DNA of 64,000 nt from Lunularia cruciata. Taxonomy: Eukaryota; Streptophyta; Marchantiopsida; Lunulariales; Lunulariaceae. Positions 55,559-64,000 of this stretch are shown here, piece by piece. The notes beneath the pieces are model-generated. The model saw only the letters and a program-made list of their open reading frames with translations, had not been told where the DNA came from and made no database searches. Both the position numbers and the translations under genes were made by a program. The DNA lies in the NCBI GenBank assembly GCA_948567375.1, contig OX419758.1, positions 37,887,001 to 37,951,000 of the forward strand, given 5' to 3'. The first letter of the stretch is position 1. Every line of letters starts with the position of its first letter.

Positions 55559-56599
55559 TTCACGTGTTCTGCCTCTATCCTGCTATAGATTAGAACACCA
55601 CTACGGACCGATCCAATAGTCCCTCCAACATCCAATGCATCTGATCTATGAAGACTACTGGAGCATTAGTGAGTCCGAAAGGTAGAACTCTCCACTCAAA
55701 ATGTCCATACCTTGTGCGAAAGTAGTCTTTTGCACATCCTCTCCTTCAATAGGAATTTGCCAATAGCCGCTACGAAGATCCAGCTTGGAAAAGTAGCGTG
55801 CTCTACTTAGTTGATCAAGCAGGTCATCGATCCGAGGCAAGGAATATGCATTCTTCACGGTTTGCTTATTGAGTCCACGGTAATCAATACAAAAGCAAAA
55901 TCCTCCATCCTTCTTTGGAACAAATAGTACCGGTGCTCCCCAAGGAGAGGTACTATGTCGTATGAAATCCTTCTCCAACAACTCTGTAAGTGTTGTTCTC
56001 AACTCCTCCAACTCCTTTGGTGAGAGCCAATTGATTGGTCTACTCACTAGAGTACTCCTTGGCAATAACTCAATCTTGAAGGGCATACCTCGATCAGAGG
56101 GTAATCCCTTTGGCAGATCATCTAGAAACACATCTGCAAATTCTTGAACTATCCGATCAACCATTGCTTGATGTGGCACTTGGCCCTCCTCAGATTGTTC
56201 TTGTGCAATCGGCTTGATCCACACTGCGAATACAGACTTATCTTCCTCCAAAGCTTGCTCTATGGCTGCTTCATTAACGAACTTCCCTTCTAGGAATTCA
56301 TCTCTCTTCCAAGCTTGCTCCATGGTTGCCTTCTTGGCAAACTTCCCATCTTGGGACTCAACTCCCTTCCAGATTCGCTCTATGGCTACCTTCTCGACAA
56401 ACTTCCCACCTTGGGATTGACTATTCTTAGATGTCTTACTCAGAGGTGCCAAACAACCTAATCGGAAATTCTTACCTTGGTGTTGTACTTGAATTTGGCA
56501 TCGGGTCCAATCGAATTGAACCTTATGACGTTCAGGCCAAGGTAGACCCAGAATGATATCATAGTGTAGAGGTGCCACTACAAACCTCATACACTCCAA
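55559..56599 (-). pseudogene. Protease end, linker and RT fragment of copy 2
   Basis: An open frame of 314 codons (56599-55655) joins the protease C-terminus ([19 protein letters not shown]), three linker repeats (residues about 68-128), then RT motifs [14 protein letters not shown] and [16 protein letters not shown] 1-base loss near 55716 shifts the frame. Further on, 13 bases coding Leu-Asp-Asp-Ile-Leu are missing near 55592 compared with copy 1. Unlike copy 1, protease, linker and RT here remain in one frame. Confidence 0.88.
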
Positions 56600-56853
56600 A
56601 TACTCCTTCCCAATCTTGAAGGTAACAGGAGCGAGGTGCGGAATGCAGAACCCTTTCTACCATCCGCCATCATCAAACTACTCCCAATCACTAGCTTGAT
56701 AGGAATACCCAATTCCTTTGCTACTTGCATAGACATACAATTCTCTGAACTTCCAGAATCAACCAAAATTCTACAACCCCGATTAGATATCATACCTTGC
56801 AAGTGAAGCAAACTTGCATAGGTTGAGCCTTCAATCCCATTGGAACTAATCAA
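56590..56853 (-). pseudogene. Aspartic protease N-terminal part of copy 2
   Basis: Reads ILVDSGSSENCMSMQVAKEL with an intact D-S-G active site, the only intact one among the family A copies here. A 1-bp deletion near 56629 shifts it out of frame with the following block. Confidence 0.85.
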
Positions 56854-56939
56854 GCTCCCAGTAGGCGGCTCAAAATCTCCTACTGGGATACTTAATTTCC
56901 TTGATCATTCTGTTCCACAAACTCCATCTAGGCAACTTG

Positions 56940-57800
56940 TCGAGATCACCCATTCCTAAGTGGGCATTCAGCAATGCGATGTCCAACTTGGCAACAATAA
57001 AAGCAACCTCCATTTTGTCGTAATCTTTCTCTATCTGCTGTGCCAAGTGGTCTTCATTGGATAGCATCAATCTCCATTGGTACTAGTTCTTCCACCCGTG
57101 GTACTAGTAGGCTTTGTGTAGGTCAAGGTCGAGACCAAGTTGTTGCAACCAAAGAATCAAAATGCTCAGCCAATTGCATAGCTTCTTCTATGTTTTGTGG
57201 CTCCCACATGGTCACCTCCAATTTGGTTCGTGACTTCAATCCTCGCACAAATCGATCCAGAACTTCACCTTCTTGGATATCTGGAATGCATGATGATGTT
57301 CTGAAATTGTGTGATGTAGCTTCTCACTAAGCCAATTTGCCTCAACACCGCCAATTTATCTCGTGAAGCTCGGGTGGCATTTATAGTTTGAAATTGGCCA
57401 AGTATTGCATCCTTGAATTCTGCCCATGTCAAAATCGGTGTAACAATTTGTCATTTAGCTCTTTCTACTCGGAATCGCCACCAAAGTTTTGCCACACCAT
57501 CCAATTGGCTAGAAGCCAAGAGAATTTGTTTCTGCTCGTCTTGAAGATTGGTGGCTTCAAAGTAACATTCACAGTCAAACACAAAATTCTCCACTGTTCT
57601 TGGAAGATTCTTGCCTTCAAACACCTTGGGTTTTGGAAATCAAATGCGATCTTCTCTATCTCGAACTGGCGCTCTGTCTATCTGTTCTCGTCATTGCTGG
57701 TCTTGTTCATCCAACAATCGAGTAAGATGCTCAATTTGTTGTTGCATTGTAAGGATAACATCCGGTATTGCCGCCATCGCTACTACTTTATTCCACTAAT
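56940..57800 (-). pseudogene. Gag of copy 2, decayed
   Basis: The reading begins MAAIPDVILTMQQQIEH at about 57779, meets a TGA near 57700, and continues with the gag core and a zinc knuckle remnant near 56975-57010 (CFYCCQVGHRIAEC). A second stop lies near 57640. Fragmented frames show it is inactive. Confidence 0.8.
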
Positions 57801-58049
57801 CTCAATTTATCTAATTGATTAACACATAGATACAACACGTCCACCCGTTCCCCATAAGTTACAACTGGAAGTATCAAGGGTTCCTCTGACACGGTGATCA
57901 TATGTAGAAAATCCTGCCCAAAGCGCGAGGTGATGAATTGTGTGAAATGATGCTTTGATAATATCTAGACATGAAAGTCCCAATGGTTTGGCAGAAGTGG
58001 ATTTGGTGGTCCATAAATTCCATCCATCCCATTCTTGCTCTGATACCAA

Positions 58050-58472
58050 TGTAAAAGACCAAAACCAAGGAGAGAAATAGGAGAATGGAAACTCACATTG
58101 AGACACTTGAATGAGGGAAAACTCCAAATGCCTAGCATGAGCTTTGGCTTTGGTATTTATAGGTAACATACAAGACCCTTGAAGCTTCTCAAGAAGCTTC
58201 CTTGAGCCGCTTTCTTGGAGTGCAAGTCAAGTTAACCAGGAAGCTTCTCAAGAAGCTTTCTTTTAGAAGCCGCCTACTTGGCGTGCAAGCTAAGCTAGTT
58301 AGAAGCTTCTAGAAGCTTCCTTCTAGAAGCTACCTGCTTAGGATGCAAGTTAACTAGTTGGAAAGCTTCTCAAGAAGCTTCTTAGATGCTTCTAGAATAT
58401 TCTAGGCTATTTTGTCTTATTATCTATTTCATAAGCCCGACTAACTTCGTCGCTAAACTCCATATTGTTACA
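58050..58472 (-). repeat. 5' LTR of copy 2
   Basis: 423 bp, 14 bp longer than copy 1 LTRs because ttccttctagaagc is inserted near 58317. That insertion extends the heat shock element to four units. Outer end TGTAACAATATGG at 58472. TATA box on the minus strand near 58156-58163. Confidence 0.92.
58301..58403 (-). promoter_or_regulatory. Four-unit and three-unit heat shock element matches in the copy 2 LTR
   Basis: 58301-58320 is a perfect four-unit alternating GAA/TTC array; 58389-58403 reads cTTCtaGAAtaTTCt. Both are upstream of the TATA box on the minus strand. Confidence 0.6.
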
Positions 58473-58673
58473 CCGAATAACAATGGAACGACAAATCTTT
58501 GTAAGGAAGTTAGGATCTATTCTTTAGAGTGGAAATTGTCTTTGGAGTGATAGGTCACTTGGAGGGATGTTACTTGGAGGGAGATCATGCATGATTCTTT
58601 GGAGGATCTTCTAAAGAGAAATAGATGCCTTACTTTGACTATCATCCTACTTTCAAGACTTAGGATAGTATTG

Positions 58674-59232
58674 TGTAATACCAATAGTTAGACATATCAT
58701 CTAGAGGTGAAAATTAGCTTGGTAATATATGGAAGGATATTATGTATGATATGCTAGGTAGATCAGATAGAGGTTTCATCAAACAAGTACTTCTACTAAT
58801 AGGGAAAAAGTAAAACATAGCCCAAAAACTTTAGAGCCAATTTTGGAAGCCTAAAAAGATGAATTAGGCCTCAAAATGGAATTATGCTCCCAATGAAGAA
58901 ATAAATTTTCCCTCCCTCCATTGTTTGTTTCATCAAGAGCTTTCCATGGCACCTCACTCATTCAATTCTGAGCTTCTTATAGGAATATTCTGTAAAGATT
59001 CCATCTAGTCCAACTAGATAGAACAAGGACCAACATATCACCTATCCAAGCAACTAATCTAAGGGTTGAGCTTGATGACATATCACCAATCTATATATCT
59101 GATCCAAAGGTGTAGTTTCCTTTGAGAGTATACTCTTTGCTATATAATAAAGTCTAGGTGCTCCTTTGGAGCATTGTATTGAGTGTGAAGCTTTGTGTTT
59201 CTCTTAAGGTGTCTTATCCTCAAAAGATTACA
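58674..59232 (+). repeat. 5' LTR of element E4
   Basis: 559 bp, TGTAATACCAATAG to GATTACA. TATA-like ctttgctatataataaag near 59140-59158. Confidence 0.88.
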
Positions 59233-59999
59233 ATAGTATCAAAGCAAGTGTTTTCATCCAAGAGAGTGGATCCTTCCTCTTGGACTAACATGGGCTATTG
59301 AGACTAAGTAATTTTCAAGAGAGAAACTATAGTGCAATCTATAGATTAGGAGTGTGTTAAAGAGGATGGGATGGAGGCTCCAAGAGAACAATATCCAACA
59401 CCCTGTTTTTTATTCTTGAATCTATTTCACATCAAGATTATACACTTCCAGTGTGAGCAAGTGAGAGTATATTTCATTTTCCATTTTGGTATAGAGTTCA
59501 TGGATATAGTGATGAATTCACCAAACCCGGTGATCATACATGTGGTGAGCTATGATAGAGAGTGGAATTTGATGATCTTAATTCTATTATGATGGATATG
59601 AATATACCAGATCTACTCCTTTTCAATGCTTAAGTAGAAATCCGTTATGTGGTTAGACCAAAAGTAATGTTTAGGGATTTTGTAATACACAATTTTGGTG
59701 AGGAATGTTATCAATGAGTGATAGCCTTTGAAGTCCCAATCTCCGTGCCCCCACTTGAGTGATCATATTGATTCTATATTGAAGTAGGAGTAGTGATTGA
59801 GCAGTTGGTATATGTAGTAGTCATGGATCCACAATTGTAGAAGTTGATGCAAGGAATGTAGTGTATGTTAAACGAGTTTTGGGAGATCAAGATGACCATG
59901 GAGGCATTGCAAGACCAAGTATCTACCTTCAAGAATGATCAAGCAATGCATGAAGGCTAGTTATCCCAAAACCCAATACCTACGGCTAAAGTACATGGA

Positions 60000-61110
60000 G
60001 AGTCACTCATGCCAATGATACCGACCCCGGTCAACAATGAGGTCACATTATTACTACAAATGAAGAAGACATGCAATATTGAGCCTTACAAGGGACAATG
60101 TTCCATGGGAGCCATTGGTTGTGCTCAGAGAATAGCAAGGTCACCTGGAAGAGGTGAAGGAGTAGTCTCAACTCAATATTATCTGACTGAAACACAACAC
60201 TTTGGTGGACCAATTGCTATGGAATTGTGCAACATTCAATTCCAAGAACAAGGAGCACGACCTATAACACCCATTTGTGCATGTGTGTGGTATTGTGATA
60301 TTTAGCTTGGTATTACAAGTACTTGAGAGATATTATTTATATAGAGATAAAGGATGGTTCTACATTAGTCATGATTAGCTAAAGTTAGTCATAGTTAAGA
60401 TAGAAGGGACCTTACTTTAGAGGAAGTGGAAAAGATGAGCACCACTATTTTGGATTCTAGTGTGTTGACTTGGTATTATTCCTAGGTATTTGGATTTGAA
60501 GAAAGGGTTGAGAACTGTTCGGCCCACAAGCCTTTTTGTTTTGGATTCTTCTTTAGTTCAAGGATAGCCCATGTGAAGGAATCCTTGACTTAGTGGTTGG
60601 GTCAAGATAAGATCACATGCTTAGTGGAATATGCCCATGTGGATGGATATTATGTTTTATTTTTTGACTTTACTTGACTTTTAGCCTAGTGACTTGAGTT
60701 ACTATGGTCAATAGTAACTTTACTGCATGACTATTTCACAAGTATATAAACAAAGGGGTGAGGAGATACTCATCATCCTTTCATTTGCAACAATCTCTCT
60801 CTCATTGAGATCTCTAGTGAGCAATGTCTTGAGTCTTGGAGTGTTAGCCTTGGAGGAGTATGATGGAGTTGGGGTTCCTTGCCTTCTTAGTCCATGGTGC
60901 GCTACCATAATAGCCATCAGAGGTTCATCATGAGGTAGAGACAAGCCGGCTCACACACCGCTCCAAGGAGAACGTGGATGGGTCAAAGAAAGAAGAGATG
61001 GAGTCCCATGAGGGTAAGAGACTCAAGCAAAACAATACAATTGTTACAATTGTGGCTGAGTTGGGCACTAGCCATCAATTGTCATACTTTTTTTCCTCAA
61101 GGCCCTTGAT
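60000..61110 (+). pseudogene. Gag of element E4, split by a solo LTR
   Basis: Reads KKTCNIEPYKGQCSMG, followed by a deletion relative to E2 (the middle of gag is missing), then IGCAQRIARSPGRGEG and QEQGAR up to the family F LTR at 60263. After the LTR the reading resumes with PLQGERGWVKERRDGV, then a zinc knuckle remnant CYNCG*VGH with TGA for an Arg codon. Confidence 0.75.
60263..60955 (+). repeat. Family F solo LTR inside E4 gag
   Basis: 693 bp, TATAACACCC (TG mutated to TA) to GCTCACA. Flanks gacc and cacc form a 4-bp repeat with one mismatch. It aligns end to end with 36270-36961. Confidence 0.87.
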
Positions 61111-61229
61111 CTCTAGACATGTAAAATTTGAACAATTTGGAGAGATGAACTAAAGAAGAGGATACAGAAATCACATCAAAAAACAAAGACTACTAGTAAA
61201 TGTACCTCATGGGCTTATTGGCTCAATGG

Positions 61230-61690
61230 AGAAGTAAAAGAGTGGGGAAAGGAAGAGGACACATATGCAACAATTGAGGAAGATAAACTCACAATTGATT
61301 TTTGTAAATGGACCCCTAGAAGGCAATCAGTTGAGAGTATTGATAGACCTTGGAGCAATAGAGAATTTCTTGTCTTGTTCTATTGCAACAAGGTTAGGGT
61401 TAGATCTAGAGAAGGATGAGAATGAAGAAGCAAAATGGCAGACAAAGAGGATTGAGTCATTACTTAGAAAGGTAGCACTCTTTGTAAGAGTATCAAGAAG
61501 GAATTGAGTGGCAAGTGAAACAATTAGCTTGTTATGATGCAATCTTAGGTGTGTTGTGGATGGAGCACTACAATTCCATGGTTGATTGGAAGAAGAAAGT
61601 AGCGAGAACTAGCCAATGGAAGATCATTGGGCTTAAAGAGAGCACACAAGCAAGAATTACCTCTCTATATAATAAGGACAATAGCTATTT
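61230..61690 (+). pseudogene. Aspartic protease of element E4
   Basis: The open block 61265-61507 reads NGPLEGNQLRVLIDLGAIE and FLSCSIATRLGLDLEKDENE. The active site reads D-L-G. After a frame change it closes with CYDAILGVLWMEHYN-like sequence near 61530-61575. Stops follow. Confidence 0.7.
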
Positions 61691-61767
61691 GTAAGGCAGA
61701 TAGATGTTTCATGGGCCTAACAAGAGAAGTCTAGAGTGCACAACTTGATGGACAAGTTCTTGAGAAA

Positions 61768-62440
61768 TTGAAAGATGTGGTCAATGAGTTTCAAGATGTC
61801 TTTTCTGATGAGCTACCTTCAGGATTACCACCAAAAAGGAGAGTAGATCATAAAGTTGAGATAATTCATGGGAAGACACCTCCTCATAAGATGCCATATT
61901 GTTTATTACCTCATGAGTTGGAGGAGTGTAAAGCTCAAATCAATGATATGCTACAAAAAGGATTTATCCAACCTAGCATATCACCATATGGGGCTCCTAT
62001 CTTGTTTGTGAGGAAAAAGGATGATACAATGCACATGTGCATTGACTATTAGGGCCTAAATCAACAAATGGTGAAGAATAAATACCCTTTACCTTACATG
62101 GATGACTTGTTTGATCAACTTAATGAGGCAAAACACTTCACCAAAATTAACATATGAGTAGTTACAACCAAATCCAGAATGCGGAGGAAGACACCCACAA
62201 AATTGTTTCTCAAAAAAGGTTTGGTCACTTTGAGTACCAAGTGATGCCATTTGGCCTCACTAATGCACCGGCCACTTTCATGAGTTTGATGAATGATATA
62301 TCTTGTCCATACTTGGATAAACTTATTATCATCTGACATCTTTGTCTACAATAGGACAAAGATGGAACACAAGCAATAGTTGCAAGAAGTCCTCCAGATT
62401 TTATGACAAAATCAATTGTACGCCAAAATCTCAAAGTGTG
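61768..62440 (+). pseudogene. Reverse transcriptase of element E4, decayed
   Basis: The first block (61768-62052) reads VVNEFQDVFSDELPSGLPP, SPYGAPILFVRKKD and MHMCIDY, then a TAG. FTKINI replaces the usual F-x-K-x-D-L, so the first catalytic Asp is Asn. The second block has [20 protein letters not shown] (62223-62282). A short deletion removes the region of the catalytic Asp pair, where LIII is followed by TGA (62337). Confidence 0.78.
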
Positions 62441-62860
62441 AGTTTGGAAAGTCTATAGTAGACTACTTGGGTTATAGAATAAGTGTAGAAGGTATCCAAG
62501 TGTTAACAAATAAAATAGAAGTCATTCAAAAATGAAGCACTCTAGAAGTTTAGACCCAACTCAAGAGTTTCTTGGGATTGATGTGGTTTTGTCATCAATT
62601 TTTCAAGACTTCTCCAAGGTTGCATAGCCTCTAACATCACTACTTGGCAAAGGAAAGAGGTGGATATGGAGAACCACACAAGAATTGGCCTTTCAAGAAT
62701 TAAAACATGCATTACTACATGCACCAATCTTGAAATAGTATGACCCAAAATATCCAATTAAATTGGTTATGAATGCATCAAGCGTAGCAATAAGAGCAGT
62801 CCTAAAACAAGAGTGGCATGACAGATTATACCTAATTACATATTTCTCTTGAAAGCTATT
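62441..62860 (+). pseudogene. RT end and RNase H start of element E4, decayed
   Basis: Reads TQEFLGIDVVLSSIFQDFSK, TQELAFQELKHALLHAPILK and LVMNASSVAIRAVLKQEW (about 62764-62817), where the RNase H active-site Asp is Asn. Similarity ends near 62860. Confidence 0.6.
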
Positions 62861-63119
62861 ACCAATGTCTTCATGAAAATAATCTATATGTTACATTAGT
62901 ATTATTTAGTGTCGTAGGTAAACTAGTAGAAAATTATTTAGATTTAGTTAAAATGCTAGTTGTATGCCATAGCTTTTGGATTTCAACAATGAACTTTAGT
63001 TATTTGCGGAAGTTAGAATTTTTTACATAAAATAGTGTCAGCTGTAATAACTTTTTTTACCAATAATAAGTAGTAATTTCTAGGTAGTAACTTCAATAGT
63101 TGCAAAAATATCAGGTTGC
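62861..63119. other. Unassigned AT-rich sequence
   Basis: No feature recognised between the broken end of E4 and the purine-rich tract. Confidence 0.4.
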
Positions 63120-63139
63120 TATTTGTTGTGGGTAGCCAC

Positions 63140-63463
63140 AAGTAACAAAGGCAGGATAGAGGAAACAAAGGGCACGGAGAAAGGAAATGAAACAAAGACA
63201 ATAAGAAGGGAAAAATAGAGCAAAGAGGAAACAAAACAAAGGTAGTAGAAAGGAAATGAAGGCAAGAAGAGAGGAAACTAAACACAAGCAAGGAGAAAGG
63301 AAAGGAAATGAATACAATAGGAAGGGAAAATCAAATCATAGAAGAAAGGGAAATTAAAGCAAAGAGGAAAGGAAACAAAACAAAGGCAGGGAGAAAGGAA
63401 AGAAAATGAAGACAATAGGAAGGAAAAAAAGAAGGAATAGGACAACAGAGCAGAGAGGAACGG
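63140..63463 (+). repeat. Purine-rich low-complexity tract
   Basis: About 320 bp made almost entirely of A and G with scattered C and T. Loosely repeated blocks such as ggaaacaaa, gagaaaggaaatgaa and aataggaaggg recur. It ends at the LTR at 63464. The long minus-strand frames here (Phe/Ser/Leu-rich) are composition artefacts. Confidence 0.75.
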
Positions 63464-64000
63464 TGTAACAATATGGAGTTTAGCAACAAAGTTAGTTAGG
63501 GCCAATGAAGTAGCAAATAGGCCTAATTAGCCTAGAATATTCCAAAAGTATCTAGGAAGCTTCTTGGGAAGCTTCCTAGTTGGCTTAACTTGCACTCCAA
63601 GTAAGTAACTTCTAGAAGGAAGCCTCCAAAAGCTTCCAACTAACTTAGCTTGCAAGCCAAGTAAGCGACTTCTAGAGGGAAATTTCATGAGAAGCTTCTC
63701 GGTTAACTTGGCTTGCACTCCAAGAAAGTGGCTCAAGGAAGCTTCTCAAGAGCCTTGTATACTCTTCATAAATACCAGAACCAAAGCTCATGCTAGGCAT
63801 TTGGAGTTTCATACATTTGAGTGTCCCAATGCGATCTTCCATTCTCCTATTTCTCTCCTCGGTCTTGGATCCTTTACATTGATATTAGAGTAGGAATGGG
63901 ATGGATGGAATTTATGGACCATGAAATCCATTTCTACCAAACCATTGGGATTTTAATGTCCGGGTATTACCTTAAGTATCACTTCACATGGTTCATTACC
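63464..64000 (+). mobile_element. Family A element C, 5' LTR and leader, runs off the window
   Basis: LTR 63464-63878 (415 bp, TGTAACAATATGG to tttaca), then a mutated primer-binding site (ttgatattagagtagg) and the leader with gggatggatggaatttatgg, as in the other copies. Upstream pentamer is aacgg. The heat shock matches are degraded to two units. Confidence 0.88.

Larger units (their letters stand above)
55559..58472 (-). mobile_element. Truncated family A element, copy 2 (5' LTR to mid-RT)
   Basis: Minus-strand order: 5' LTR, intact primer-binding site (TTGGTATCAGAGC, complement of 58037-58049), leader, gag, protease, linker, first part of RT. It ends at 55559, where copy 1 would continue from position 6061. 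The 3' half and 3' LTR are absent. It is closer to copy 1 than to copies A or B. A 13-bp deletion removes the RT catalytic Asp pair. Confidence 0.9.
58674..62860 (+). mobile_element. Truncated family E element, E4 (5' LTR to RNase H)
   Basis: A full 5' LTR (58674-59232), mutated primer-binding site (atagtatcaaagcaagtg), gag split by a family F solo LTR, protease, RT and the start of RNase H. Sequence similarity to element E2 stops at about 62860. Integrase and 3' LTR are absent. Confidence 0.85.

Noticed and set aside
63013-63505. Minus-strand Phe/Leu/Ser-rich frames resembling membrane proteins
   Set aside because: Produced by the purine-rich tract; no start context or conserved motif.

Overview
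The window looks like intergenic sequence from a plant nucleus with a large genome. It is AT-rich and packed with nested, decayed Ty3/gypsy LTR retrotransposons. LTRs are flanked by plant-type primer-binding sites resembling TGGTATCAGAGC, and the one convincing host gene has an intron of about 5.2 kb. A fern or gymnosperm would fit, but the species cannot be read from the sequence. No bacterial genes, rRNA, tRNA or CRISPR array were recognised.

Layout. 1-2640: 3' half of a Ty3/gypsy element (family G) whose integrase ends in a PHD finger. 3360-8990: a complete minus-strand chromovirus (family A, copy 1) with two 409-bp LTRs and a 5-bp target duplication. 9034-11340: a decayed coiled-coil reading frame. 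12385-13325: an LTR-G fragment and a LINE-like tail. 15481-15957: a family A solo LTR. 17937-18420: a divergent tandem repeat. 18914-21635: a broken family A element carrying a group II intron-like RT scrap in its LTR and a family E solo LTR in its integrase. 21636-26975: a family E element. 26976-38187: family A copies A and B. A lies inside the 3' LTR of the family E element; B lies inside A's integrase; a solo LTR lies inside A, and a family F solo LTR inside B. 38338-39430: a decayed reading frame whose stops are all TAG or TGA. 40470-40745: a minisatellite. 42971-48335: a two-exon host gene for a 62-residue membrane protein resembling the QCR10 (6.4-6.7 kDa) subunit of respiratory complex III. 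Its intron holds a microsatellite and three tandem 0.7-0.8 kb units. 48336-55558: mostly featureless AT-rich DNA plus one family E solo LTR. 55559-58472: a truncated minus-strand family A element. 58674-62860: a truncated family E element with a second family F solo LTR. 63464-64000: the start of another family A element.

How the parts work together. Each full family A element would encode gag (CCHC zinc knuckle), protease, reverse transcriptase, RNase H, integrase and a C-terminal chromodomain. All copies here are interrupted by stops, frameshifts or insertions and look dead. The most notable regulatory signal is in the family A LTRs. Upstream of the TATA box, most copies carry one or two perfect heat shock elements of the form nTTCnnGAAnnTTCn or nGAAnnTTCnnGAAn, which suggests a heat-responsive retrotransposon family. 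The only region with normal gene structure is 42.9-48.3 kb.
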